Below are positions 8,419 to 16,031 of a DNA stretch of 64,000 nt, in pieces. The notes below the pieces were generated by a model, which searched no databases, was not told the origin of the DNA, and saw only the letters and a program-made list of their open reading frames with translations. The stretch covers positions 124,001 through 188,000 of the forward strand of contig JALWPV010000011.1 of NCBI GenBank assembly GCA_027080775.1. Direction: 5' to 3'. A program made the translations under genes and the position numbers. The DNA is from Acidilobaceae archaeon. Lineage in GTDB: Archaea > Thermoproteota > Thermoprotei_A > Sulfolobales > Acidilobaceae. The stretch's first letter is position 1, and the number at the start of each line of letters is the position of its first letter.

Positions 8419-9318
8419 ATGCACAGCATGGGCGTCGCATCTCTCGGATACTCGACGGTGGAGGACATACCTCTGTTCCACGTAGCCCCGGGCGGCTCTG
8501 CTCTGCGTGTAGTGCTGCCAGCCCAAGCCAGGCTCCCGGGAGGCCTCTCGTGTCCCGGGTGGTGTGGTATACTAGGAGAGCTAACAAGGGCCGCTGGCTC
8601 GGAGGAGGCCGTCCAAGTTCCGGTAGGCGACATAGTTTCACTCGCCCGCAGGTGGAGGGTTGACGTGGTTAGCATTGAGGGGGTAGAGCCCGCTCTGGAC
8701 GACCAGCTGGGGGAGCTGGCATCGAAGGCCCGCTCCTCGGGATTGACGGTGGCAGTGAGGACTCAGGGGCTGGCTCCCCCGGACAGCTTAATCGACAGCG
8801 CCGACGTGATAATATTTGATTATATTACATTGATAGATGATCCCGCCTACAAGGTCTCAGCCACCACTAGCCTGGAGGGGCTTGCATCGAGCGGTCTCCT
8901 AGCCGAGGTAAACGTATACATCGACGAACCACTTGTTGAAACTCTAACACCCGTGCTCCACAGCCTCTCACGCAACACCGTGCTCCACCTCCACATAGGC
9001 AACCCCCGTGGGGGCGGGGCTGCCAGGCAGCTCTACGATATCGCGCGGAAGAGGGTCCCCTACACGTATCTCCACGCCCCACCCTACGACAGGCTAGAGA
9101 CCTACTGCCACGAGTGCGGCGCCCTAGTAGCTGTGCGCGAGGCCTCCAGGCTAGTCGCCCTAAAGGCGCCTGGCGGTAGGTGCTGGAGGTGCGGTGCCAA
9201 GCTCCCGCTGAGGGGCCCCCTATATGAGGCCACGAGGGCCACGATACTGAGGAGGAGCGGGGGAGGCACCGTATGGCACGATCCGAGGGTGCTAGTGGGG
9301 GCGACGAGGAACTCCTAA
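8419..9318 (+). CDS. Degenerate radical SAM-like protein, paralogue of the downstream AmmeMemoRadiSam enzyme
   Basis: The 299-residue product follows the layout of the neighbouring radical SAM enzyme: a barrel-like core followed by a C-terminal zinc ribbon (C230-x2-C233 and C255-x2-C258) that lines up with the ribbon of the next gene. The cluster motif has decayed: only C45-x3-C49 remain (CPGWC), and the third cysteine position holds a leucine or isoleucine. A VSIEGVEPALD segment matches the TYTYNEPTIF region of the enzyme. It is therefore unlikely to hold a normal SAM-cleaving cluster. It overlaps the next gene by 46 bases in another frame. Function unknown; a structural or regulatory partner is a guess. 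Confidence 0.7.
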   Translation: MHSMGVASLGYSTVEDIPLFHVAPGGSALRVVLPAQARLPGGLSCPGWCGILGELTRAAGSEEAVQVPVGDIVSLARRWRVDVVSIEGVEPALDDQLGELASKARSSGLTVAVRTQGLAPPDSLIDSADVIIFDYITLIDDPAYKVSATTSLEGLASSGLLAEVNVYIDEPLVETLTPVLHSLSRNTVLHLHIGNPRGGGAARQLYDIARKRVPYTYLHAPPYDRLETYCHECGALVAVREASRLVALKAPGGRCWRCGAKLPLRGPLYEATRATILRRSGGGTVWHDPRVLVGATRNS

Positions 9319-10391
9319 GCAAGCCCTACGTTAGGCTGGCGCGCTTCTGGGAACCCGTGCCCGGCAAGCCGGGCTACGTTAGGTGCAACCTCTGTCATAG
9401 AAGGTGCATCATAGCGCCCGGACGCTACGGCGTGTGCGGGGTGAGGAAGAACATCAATGGGAAGCTATACGTACTCGTCTACGGCCTCCTCACAGCCATG
9501 AACCTGGACCCAATCGAGAAGAAGCCCCTAATGCACTTCTACCCTGGAAGCGAGGTGCTAAGTATATCGACCGTTGGGTGCAACTTCTTCTGCCTCTTCT
9601 GCCAGAACTGGGAGATAAGCCAGAGCAGGCTGGAGAAGGGCCTCTACGGGACATATAAGACTCCCGAGGAGGTAGTGGAAACTGCGCTCAAATACAAGGC
9701 TGACGGGATAACCTACACCTACAACGAGCCGACAATATTCTACGAGTTCATGTACGACACCGCTAGGCTAGCGAAGAAGTACGGCCTCTTCAACACGATG
9801 GTCACGAACGGCTACATGACCCCCGAGGCCGTGAAGGAGCTGGGCCCCTACATGGACGCCGCCACAGTAGACTTCAAGGGTGGGGGCAATAAGGAGTTCT
9901 ACAGGAGATACATAGGGGTACCCGACCCAGAACCCATATTCGAGACGCTCCTAGCCATGAGAGATGCCGGGTGGTGGCTAGAGATAACGAACCTCGTCGT
10001 CCCACAGGTTGGCGATAAGGAGGACGACATCAGGAGGCTTGCGAGATGGATAGTCGAGAACCTAGGCGACGAGACCCCCTTCCACCTACTAAGATTCCAC
10101 CCGGATTACAAGATGCGGAACCTGCCCCCAACCCCTGTGAGCACCCTAGAGAAGCTAGCTAGAATCGCCAGGGAGGAGGGCCTCAAGTACGTCTATATAG
10201 GGAACGTGTGGGGCCATCCGCTGGAGAACACGTACTGCCCGCGCTGCGGCTACCCAGTCATAGAGAGGCAGGGCTTCTTCATAACCGCTTGGAGGCTAAC
10301 GAAGGACAACAGGTGCCCTCGCTGCGGCTACAAGATAAACATACGCGGCGAATACAGGGGCCGCGGCAGAAGGTGGGGTCTCCTGATCTAA
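9273..10391 (+). CDS. AmmeMemoRadiSam system radical SAM enzyme
   Basis: A 372-residue radical SAM protein of the AmmeMemoRadiSam type (PflA-like). The cluster motif CNFFCLFC gives C103, C107 and C110 (C-x3-C-x2-C). An N-terminal cysteine cluster (C38, C41, C45, C55) and a C-terminal zinc ribbon (two CPRCGY motifs) frame the barrel, as usual in the family. The family is widespread in archaea, but its substrate is unsettled; the usual partners AMMECR1 and Memo are not in this window. ATG start with GGGAGG 6 bases upstream. It overlaps the degenerate paralogue before it. Confidence 0.88.
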   Translation: MARSEGASGGDEELLSKPYVRLARFWEPVPGKPGYVRCNLCHRRCIIAPGRYGVCGVRKNINGKLYVLVYGLLTAMNLDPIEKKPLMHFYPGSEVLSISTVGCNFFCLFCQNWEISQSRLEKGLYGTYKTPEEVVETALKYKADGITYTYNEPTIFYEFMYDTARLAKKYGLFNTMVTNGYMTPEAVKELGPYMDAATVDFKGGGNKEFYRRYIGVPDPEPIFETLLAMRDAGWWLEITNLVVPQVGDKEDDIRRLARWIVENLGDETPFHLLRFHPDYKMRNLPPTPVSTLEKLARIAREEGLKYVYIGNVWGHPLENTYCPRCGYPVIERQGFFITAWRLTKDNRCPRCGYKINIRGEYRGRGRRWGLLI

Positions 10392-10486
10392 GCTAGAAGC
10401 CCGTGGAATGCCTCAATCCTTATTAGTCCCCCGCGCGCCGAGGAGAGTGCCCAGCGGAGAGGCCATGGGAGATTGGGGTGATTTTC

Positions 10487-10762
10487 TTGAGGTTCTGCCC
10501 GAAATGTGGAGGCATAATGGTCCCAAAGAAGAAGGAGGACGGCACGGTTGTATTAGTATGCATGCGCTGCGGCTATGAGATGCCGGCAGACGAGAAGACC
10601 CTTGCATCATATAAGGGGGAGAGCAAGCCCACCGAAAGGGTTCTCACAACCAAGGTTGTCTCGAAAGCCAAGAAGCTCAAGGTCAGCAAGGAGGAGCTGG
10701 AGCAAGCCAGAGAGGATTACTACGAGCTTGTACTGGATCAGATAGGTGAGTACGGCGAGTAA
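10487..10762 (+). CDS. Short TFS/RpoM-like protein with a single N-terminal zinc ribbon
   Basis: A 91-residue protein starting RFCPKCGG with a zinc ribbon (C4, C7, C25, C28) of the TFIIS/Rpb9/RpoM type, followed by a charged helical tail rich in lysine and glutamate. The C-terminal zinc ribbon with the catalytic Asp-Glu hairpin that defines cleavage factor TFS is absent; a full TFS gene lies at 59244. It may bind RNA polymerase without stimulating cleavage, but that is inference. TTG at 10487 is preferred because GGGGTGA lies just upstream; an in-frame GTG at 10478 is inside that site. Confidence 0.75.
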   Translation: MRFCPKCGGIMVPKKKEDGTVVLVCMRCGYEMPADEKTLASYKGESKPTERVLTTKVVSKAKKLKVSKEELEQAREDYYELVLDQIGEYGE

Positions 10763-10767
10763 CTCTT

Positions 10768-11499
10768 TCAGGCTGCTGGCTTCACCAGCCCACCCATCTC
10801 CTCTATTTCCCGCGAGGCCTCCTCTAGATCCTTATGCGAGTCTATGCTCCTCCAATAGACCTCCTTCAAGCTATACTTAACAGCTACCAGCTTCCCCTCC
10901 TCGGCTAGCTTGGGTAGAGCAGTCTTCTCCACGTCGCCCCTCTCGGGCATGTAGGGGAGGACATCTGGAGTCATCGCGTAGACGCCGGCGTTGATCCAGT
11001 ACTCGGGTATTATTGGTTTCTCCCTGAAGCTCCTAACCCTGCCATCATCGTCAATGTCTATCACGCCATACGTACTCTTGAGTTCTACAGCGGCTATGGC
11101 AGCTGAGTACGGGGTTTTACCGACTACGTCAATCAACCTTGTGGGGTCGAGGTTTGTTAGTATGTCACCGTTAGTGACGAGGAATCTCTCCCTCTTGGCT
11201 AGTATGTCCTTGACGTTATGGATCGCTCCCCCCGTTCCAAGGGGTTCCTCCTCGACTGCATAGAGTATTGTAACCCCGTACTTCGAGCCGCTGCCAAGCT
11301 CACCAATGATCTTCTCCTTGAGCCAGCCAACAGTTACTACTATCTCGTCGAAGCCGTGGTGCTTGAGCCATTCGATCTGGTGAACTATTATGGGCTTACC
11401 AGCGACGCGCAGGAGAGGCTTGGGAGTAGTCTCGGTTAGGGGCCTTAGCCTCTTCCCATAACCTCCCGCTAGTATTACCGCGAGCGACACGTATGCCAC
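10768..11499 (-). CDS. Sugar-1-phosphate nucleotidyltransferase
   Basis: A 243-residue nucleotidyltransferase. The N-terminal LAVILAGGYGKRLRPLT signature (6-22) binds the nucleotide, TPKPLL follows, and a TNGDILTN stretch near 109-116 supplies the metal-binding aspartate. EKPI and INAGVY segments match the sugar-binding part. It lacks the long C-terminal beta-helix of bifunctional versions, so it should simply make an NDP-sugar such as GDP-mannose or dTDP/UDP-glucose for glycans; the exact substrate cannot be read from sequence. It is convergent with the short TFS-like gene, 5 bases away. Confidence 0.85.
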   Translation of the reverse strand: MAYVSLAVILAGGYGKRLRPLTETTPKPLLRVAGKPIIVHQIEWLKHHGFDEIVVTVGWLKEKIIGELGSGSKYGVTILYAVEEEPLGTGGAIHNVKDILAKRERFLVTNGDILTNLDPTRLIDVVGKTPYSAAIAAVELKSTYGVIDIDDDGRVRSFREKPIIPEYWINAGVYAMTPDVLPYMPERGDVEKTALPKLAEEGKLVAVKYSLKEVYWRSIDSHKDLEEASREIEEMGGLVKPAA

Positions 11500-11517
11500 C
11501 CCCTTTACTTGAGGAGG

Positions 11518-11609
11518 TGGTGCCGCCGGGGGGACTCGAACCCCCGACCACCCGGTATCCGGGATTAGGCTCTCTTCAGCCGGGCGCTCTCCCGCTGAGC
11601 TACGGCGGC
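11518..11609 (-). tRNA. tRNA-Phe (GAA) with a 17-nt intron
   Basis: On the minus strand a full cloverleaf can be drawn: acceptor GCCGCCG paired with CGGCGGC, D arm GCTC/GAGC, anticodon stem CCCGG/CCGGG, T arm GGGGG/CCCCC with TTCGAGT loop, discriminator A, and an encoded CCA at 11518-11520. The anticodon GAA is at 11577-11575. The anticodon loop is 24 bases long rather than 7, leaving a 17-base intron after position 37. The spliced tRNA is 72 bases before CCA. A TATA-like CTATATCC lies about 27 bases upstream. Confidence 0.93.
11557..11573 (-). other. Intron in tRNA-Phe, canonical 37/38 position
   Basis: The extra 17 bases (AGAGCCTAATCCCGGAT) lie between G37 and A38, the standard archaeal site. 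The intron contains CCCGG, which can pair with the CCGGG of the anticodon stem, so a bulge-helix-bulge fold for the splicing endonuclease is plausible. Shifting the boundary by one base gives the same spliced product. Confidence 0.8.
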
Positions 11610-11685
11610 ACCCTTATGCCGGTATGCCTGGTGTGGGATATAGCGTTTTATCCCTTACCCGGCTCGGCCCCTCGGGGGTTTTGGG

Positions 11686-12252
11686 TTGGCTATAGTCGAG
11701 GTAATCATAGTTCCCATAGGCTCGTTCCCGATATCCGAGGCTGCCCTCGTCACTGACGTCCTAGGGGAGCGATTTCCCGAGGGGGTGAGGTTTAGACTCT
11801 TGCCCTCGAGGCTCCACGTTCCCCTGACGCTGTTTGACTGGAGTAGAGCCCAATACCGTGCGGGCGAGGTCGCGCTCCACCTAGCAGGCTCCCTGGGAAT
11901 ACTAGATCCCCCGAGGATATTGGCGCTAGGCTTAAGCGAGGCCGATGCATTTGTCGAAGGCCTTAACTTTGTCTTCGGCGTAGCACTACCGACTGCCGGG
12001 GCAGCAGTAGTATTCTCGAGGAGACTCTATGCTAGGGACCGGAACCTCTACCTAGAACGCCTAATCAAGGAAAGCATGCATGAGGTAGGCCACCTCCTAG
12101 GCCTAGACCACTGCCCCAACCCTAGGTGCGTTATGAGTTTTAGCAACAGCATACACGACGTCGACAGAAAAGAGGCCGCCTTCTGCGAGGCCTGCCTAAC
12201 CAAGCTTGAGGACTACATCAGCAGGCTGGGCAGGTCTCTAGGTAGCAGATGA
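11686..12252 (+). CDS. amzA: Archaemetzincin family metalloprotease
   Basis: A 188-residue zinc protease. The metzincin motif HEVGHLLGLDH is at 132-142, followed by C143, C148 and M150, then a CxxC (FCEAC) near 167-171, matching the archaemetzincin signature HExxHxxGxxHC-x4-CxM-x17-CxxC, which binds catalytic and structural zinc ions. No signal peptide, so it is cytosolic. Substrates are not established for the family. Start is TTG; the leader is short if the TTTTAT box near 11646 is used. The stop codon overlaps a 21-codon micro-ORF. Confidence 0.9.
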   Translation: MAIVEVIIVPIGSFPISEAALVTDVLGERFPEGVRFRLLPSRLHVPLTLFDWSRAQYRAGEVALHLAGSLGILDPPRILALGLSEADAFVEGLNFVFGVALPTAGAAVVFSRRLYARDRNLYLERLIKESMHEVGHLLGLDHCPNPRCVMSFSNSIHDVDRKEAAFCEACLTKLEDYISRLGRSLGSR

Positions 12253-12327
12253 GGCCTGCAACATTTCCGGAAATCATAAGGGAGCCCGAGTACATGAGAG
12301 GGCTGTCATTATAGGAGGATTGCGTGC

Positions 12328-12771
12328 CTATATGTCGGGTACGAACTGGAGTTGCCAGCAGCCTCCTCGCTTCTCGATACTCATCTCAGCGTAGGTCATT
12401 GCTTTTACTATTGTCCTATGCTCGTATCTTGTAGGATCAAACTTGTCGCCCCACGCGTAGGCTAGTAGCTCGTATCCATCGCCGGTCTCGTCTATTCTGC
12501 AGACGCGGATGAGCCTCGAGAAAACCATGCCCTCAGCGTCTGTATGGTAGAGCAGCTCTTCTATATAATTATAGAGCAGGTTCTCCAGGTCTATCCCGGA
12601 GACCCTTACCTCAATTCTCATCTCGGGTTTCACTTTTGTCGTGTCAGTCATTATCTCATAGACAGCTACTGCCGCCCACTCGAAGGCTTCCTCCAAGGTG
12701 CGCCCCCTAGCTCTTACCAGGACATCGGCAGTATGCTCACCGAACTCGAAGCCGGGACATGCCTGCTCCAC
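12328..12771 (-). CDS. Archease
   Basis: A 147-residue archease, the small chaperone that activates the RtcB RNA ligase in tRNA splicing. Seen directly: the N-terminal GFEFGEHTADVLVRARG stretch with the conserved His and Asp that bind metal, a YNYIEELLYHTDAEG core, and the C-terminal HRTIVKAMTYAEM and FVPDI segments. Length is typical. The tRNA-Phe intron 1 kb away is the kind of substrate whose halves RtcB joins. Divergent from nth with a 70-base gap. Confidence 0.9.
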   Translation of the reverse strand: MEQACPGFEFGEHTADVLVRARGRTLEEAFEWAAVAVYEIMTDTTKVKPEMRIEVRVSGIDLENLLYNYIEELLYHTDAEGMVFSRLIRVCRIDETGDGYELLAYAWGDKFDPTRYEHRTIVKAMTYAEMSIEKRGGCWQLQFVPDI

Positions 12772-12841
12772 GTCGACTCCCTTTTTGGGGTAGAAATTAT
12801 CTAGTGCTAAAAACCCTTAGAGGCCAAGGGAGCGTGCGACG

Positions 12842-13624
12842 ATGCCGCTGGAGGCCGCTGGAGACAGCAGTTGCAGCATAGCCTCGCGGGCGCCTGGAGA
12901 TGTAGTATTCGATATCTTGAAGAGTAATCTGAAGGTTGACTGGAGAGACTATGTGGTATTAGTCGCCGATAAATTCGACGGTAACCCCTTCGCGGTCCTC
13001 GCTGCCATAATCCTCAGCCAGAATACCTCGGATAAGAACTCGATTAAGGCCTACGAGAGACTTAGAGAAAAGATCGGCGTCCACCCCCAGGACATAGTGA
13101 GGACGCCGTTGCACAATATAATAGAAGCCATTAGGCCTGCAGGGCTACCCAAGCAGAAGGCGGAGGCTTTGATCGGGGTTGCACGCCTTGTATTAGAGCA
13201 TGGAGGCGAGAAATGGCTTGTACAGGCCCCGCCTGAAGAGCTACGGAGGGAGCTACTCAAGGTAAAGGGCGTGGGGAAGAAGACTGTTGACGTGTTCCTA
13301 AGCTTTTACAGGCGGTATAGAGGAGTGTTTGCCGTAGACACCCACGCTGCCCGCATTGCTAAGCGCTGGGGTCTAGTTCGAGAAAAAGCCACATACGACG
13401 AGGTATCTAGGGCCCTCCTGGAGTACTTTGGCCCCGATAAGGCCGAGGAGGCGCATAGGCTATTGATAGCCCTGGGCAGGCGGTACTGCAGAGCAAAGAA
13501 TCCCCGCTGCGACAAGTGCCCACTAAGGGGGCTCTGCCCTTGGCCCGAGAAGGCTGTCCAAGCGGGCTCGCGACAGCTAAGCCGAGGAGGGAGCGGTGGG
13601 CGCTCGAAGAACTCTGGGACATAG
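12842..13624 (+). CDS. nth: Endonuclease III-type DNA glycosylase/AP lyase
   Basis: A 260-residue base-excision repair enzyme for oxidised pyrimidines. It has LSQNTSD (58-64), the helix-hairpin-helix KGVGKK with the catalytic lysine at about 147, the catalytic aspartate in VDTHAARIAKRWG (D166), and the C-terminal 4Fe-4S loop C216-x6-C223-x2-C226-x5-C232. The last 25 residues are a basic, low-complexity tail. The stop overlaps the 5' end of the following frame. Assignment is secure; the pyrimidine versus mismatch-specific subfamily is not decided. Confidence 0.92.
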   Translation: MPLEAAGDSSCSIASRAPGDVVFDILKSNLKVDWRDYVVLVADKFDGNPFAVLAAIILSQNTSDKNSIKAYERLREKIGVHPQDIVRTPLHNIIEAIRPAGLPKQKAEALIGVARLVLEHGGEKWLVQAPPEELRRELLKVKGVGKKTVDVFLSFYRRYRGVFAVDTHAARIAKRWGLVREKATYDEVSRALLEYFGPDKAEEAHRLLIALGRRYCRAKNPRCDKCPLRGLCPWPEKAVQAGSRQLSRGGSGGRSKNSGT

Positions 13625-14037
13625 TGGTTGAGGCAGACCCCGATGGAAGCGTTGAGGAGACCCCCTATAGGGGCGTCTACCTCCTCTATGCGGGGCCGTG
13701 GAGACTGGCTAGGATTGCTTCGCGTTCGACCCCAGCATTCGTCAAGTCGCTTGTTGTAACGAGTAGATGCTTAAGGATACCCTCGGGAGTGGAGAATCTG
13801 AGAGTCCTCCTAGAGGGCGCGTGCTTGGGTAGCCTCCACCTAAGAGGTAACTCGAAGATTCTTCTACGCCTGCTCGAGGAAACCGGGATTCACCGAAACC
13901 GCAGTACGTGCAGAGGCAACACCGGATTCATCGAGGGGGTTGACGACATTGTGTTAGTAGCCCTCGGCGAGGCGAGGCACTGCGGCTACTGCTGCAGGCT
14001 CATCATCGATACAGGATTGCTGGGCAGCTCGCCCTAA
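13540..14037 (+). CDS. Conserved hypothetical protein after nth (possibly THUMP-like)
   Basis: An open frame in the +1 phase overlapping the end of nth. The convincing part starts near base 13590 (RWALEELWDIVVEADPDG) and runs to a C-terminal HCGYCC motif. The strand-rich ETPYRGVYLLY and FVKSLVVTSRCLRI segments are reminiscent of THUMP RNA-binding domains, but the match is weak. No ATG, GTG or well-placed TTG begins the conserved part; the TTG at 13540 is used, and the true start is unsettled. Function unknown. Confidence 0.55.
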   Translation: MAREGCPSGLATAKPRRERWALEELWDIVVEADPDGSVEETPYRGVYLLYAGPWRLARIASRSTPAFVKSLVVTSRCLRIPSGVENLRVLLEGACLGSLHLRGNSKILLRLLEETGIHRNRSTCRGNTGFIEGVDDIVLVALGEARHCGYCCRLIIDTGLLGSSP

Positions 14038-14098
14038 ATATGGTATTATCCGGTACACTACTGAATGGTTGTGCAGCGGATCGCCGGAAGGTGGGAGG

Positions 14099-15301
14099 TT
14101 GGCATCTATAATAACTGACATGCAGGTCTTCAACGACAACTACATACCACCGCGGCTTATTGTAAGGGCGGAGGAGGCAGATAGGATAGTGTGGCGCATC
14201 GTAAACAAGATACTGAAAAGCGGTAATCTACTCGACCTTACAATGATATACGGCCAGATTGGGAGGGTTGGCATTGGGAAGACCACGCTAGCAAGGTACT
14301 CAGCCTTAAAGGCCAGCGAGGAGTTGAAGGCCAGAGGTGTAAGACTCAGATACGCCATGGTTAACGCCTACGGCGCTCCCAGCCTAATTGACATACTTAG
14401 TGCGGTCGTCAACTCACTGGGTCTCCGTATACCAGTCAGAGGTGCTTCCTTCATAGAGACTATGAAGTCTCTAACGGATTATCTGATGATTAAGGATGAG
14501 TATCTCCTCATAATATTAGACGAGTTCCAGGGCATCCTCTTGTCAAACAAGATATCTGCTGATGACCTATACAGGCTCCTAAGAGTCTACGAGGAAGTAC
14601 CTGCTAGCGATGGAATAAGCAGGATAGGGTACATCCTGGTAGCCAACGATGTCCGAGCCCTGGCATACATGCGCGAGAAGATCCCCCAGGTTGAGTCGCA
14701 GATAGACTTCATGCTCCACCTGAGGGCCTATAGCAGCTACGACCTCTACAGGATATTAGAGCAGAGAGCCGAGCTAGGCCTCGCCCATGACTCCTACTCC
14801 CCTTATGTGCTGGAGATGATAGCTGACCGCTACGGCGAAGACAAGGGAGGGGAGGGAAGCGCCCGGAAGGCCATCAAAGCTCTGCAGAGGGCCGCGGAGA
14901 GAGCCGAGATGAGGGGATCCCCTCGGATAGAGGAGGATGACGTCAGACACGCGCTGGCCCAAGACTCCTATGCAAGCGTCGATCTAAGATTGCTGAGAGG
15001 CCTCGATACACATATGCTGTTAGTGCTATATGCCCTAGCGAGGGCCACGGGCAGGAGAGGCGGATGGGTGCAGACCTCACTCCTCAGGGCTGAGTACGAG
15101 AGCGCCTCCGAGACCTTCGGCGAGAGACCTCGGAGGCACACGCAATTCTACGAGTACATAAACACCCTGAGTAGGCTGGGCCTAATAGAGAAGGGCGCCG
15201 AGAAGGGTAAAATGGGCCGGGTGAGGCTGGCGCCTGAAATCCCTGTAGACGTCCTCCTCGAGGTACTGGACCATATACTTATCGATAGGATGAGCGGATA
15301 G
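14099..15301 (+). CDS. Orc1/Cdc6-like AAA+ ATPase (divergent)
   Basis: A 400-residue AAA+ ATPase with a C-terminal winged helix, in the style of archaeal Orc1/Cdc6 origin-binding proteins. Seen: YIPPRL near the start, Walker A GRVGIGKTT (55-63), Walker B LLIILDEF (136-143), a sensor-1-like ILVAND, a lid region, and a winged helix in the last 90 residues. The region before Walker A (YGQIGRVG) is unlike the classical Cdc6 YGxxGTGKT, so it may be a divergent paralogue and not the main initiator. I saw no clear origin recognition boxes around it. TTG at 14099 follows GGTGGGAGG; an upstream TTG at 14069 is possible. A winged-helix gene follows. Confidence 0.72.
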   Translation: MASIITDMQVFNDNYIPPRLIVRAEEADRIVWRIVNKILKSGNLLDLTMIYGQIGRVGIGKTTLARYSALKASEELKARGVRLRYAMVNAYGAPSLIDILSAVVNSLGLRIPVRGASFIETMKSLTDYLMIKDEYLLIILDEFQGILLSNKISADDLYRLLRVYEEVPASDGISRIGYILVANDVRALAYMREKIPQVESQIDFMLHLRAYSSYDLYRILEQRAELGLAHDSYSPYVLEMIADRYGEDKGGEGSARKAIKALQRAAERAEMRGSPRIEEDDVRHALAQDSYASVDLRLLRGLDTHMLLVLYALARATGRRGGWVQTSLLRAEYESASETFGERPRRHTQFYEYINTLSRLGLIEKGAEKGKMGRVRLAPEIPVDVLLEVLDHILIDRMSG

Positions 15302-15320
15302 ATGGGAACGGTGTTAAGCC

Positions 15321-15581
15321 ATGGATCTAGAGAGGCTCTTACGGAGCCCTGGAAGGGTTCGCGTGCTTAAGTTAATATTAAAGTATGGCCAGATAAATAT
15401 AACCAGGCTTGCCCGGGAGAGCGGGCTGCATCACCGCCTAGTCTCCAGGTACGTCGGCGAGCTAGAGGAGGAGGGTGTAGTCACGATTAGGAGGATAGGG
15501 AGGCTTCGTATAATAGAGGCAAACCTCTATAAGCCTGAGGTAGCCCTTTTACGCGACCTCATGGAGAGTCTAGGTGAGTAG
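15321..15581 (+). CDS. Winged-helix DNA-binding protein
   Basis: An 86-residue protein that is almost entirely one winged helix: helices in LLRSPGRVRVLKLILKYG, a recognition helix in LHHRLVSRYVGELEEEG, and a beta wing around VVTIRRIGRLRIIE. It resembles ArsR/MarR-type archaeal regulators. It has no ligand or metal motif. It lies 19 bases after the Orc1/Cdc6-like gene and 3 bases before moaC, so it is probably co-transcribed with both; its target is unknown. Confidence 0.75.
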   Translation: MDLERLLRSPGRVRVLKLILKYGQINITRLARESGLHHRLVSRYVGELEEEGVVTIRRIGRLRIIEANLYKPEVALLRDLMESLGE

Positions 15582-15584
15582 GAT

Positions 15585-16031
15585 ATGGGCAGTGGAATGG
15601 TTGACATATCGTCAAAAGAGATTGTAGCTAGGGAGGCTAAGGCCTGCGGCAGGATATACCTCAAGCCTTCCACGGTAGAGGCGATAAGAGGGGGCAGTAT
15701 AAGCAAGGGTGACGTCTTCGAGGTCACCAAGGCTGTAGCTCTGAACGCTGTCAAGGATACGAGCCGCATCCTCCCGTTCTGCCACCCGATACCTATTGAG
15801 TGGATAGGCTTCGAGTACAGCCTAGGCGATAACTATGTTGAGGTCTGCGTTAGCGTTAAGGCTAGAGCCAAGACTGGCGTGGAGATGGAGGCATTGACTG
15901 GCGTGCTTCTAGCCCTCGATAACATATGGGATATGGTGAAGAGCCTCGAGAAAAACGAGCAGGGCCAGTACGAGAGCACGAGGATAGGGGATGTGAGGGT
16001 CGTATACAAGATTAAGGAAGCAATCGCCTAG
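15585..16031 (+). CDS. moaC: Cyclic pyranopterin monophosphate synthase MoaC
   Basis: A 148-residue enzyme of molybdenum/tungsten cofactor synthesis that converts the MoaA product to cPMP. It shows MVDIS at the N terminus, LPFCHPIP near 63-70, TGVEMEAL at 97-104, and DMVKS with the catalytic lysine near 119. Length is normal. It starts 3 bases after the winged-helix gene and overlaps the convergent rfcL by 4 bases. Tungsten- or molybdenum-dependent oxidoreductases are expected elsewhere in the genome. Confidence 0.94.
   Translation: MGSGMVDISSKEIVAREAKACGRIYLKPSTVEAIRGGSISKGDVFEVTKAVALNAVKDTSRILPFCHPIPIEWIGFEYSLGDNYVEVCVSVKARAKTGVEMEALTGVLLALDNIWDMVKSLEKNEQGQYESTRIGDVRVVYKIKEAIA

Noticed and set aside
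8409-8675. Several frames over 60 codons on both strands near 8.4-8.7 kb
   Set aside because: All lie inside the coding frame from 8419 with no motifs or ribosome-binding sites of their own; they are shadow frames of a GC-rich gene.
12263-12274. ATTTCCGGAAAT palindrome as an operator
   Set aside because: It lies inside a short region between convergent genes, with no promoter beside it and no second copy seen.
14038-14098. Origin of replication beside the Orc1/Cdc6-like gene
   Set aside because: The gap is 60 bases, with no AT-rich unwinding element or repeated origin recognition boxes.
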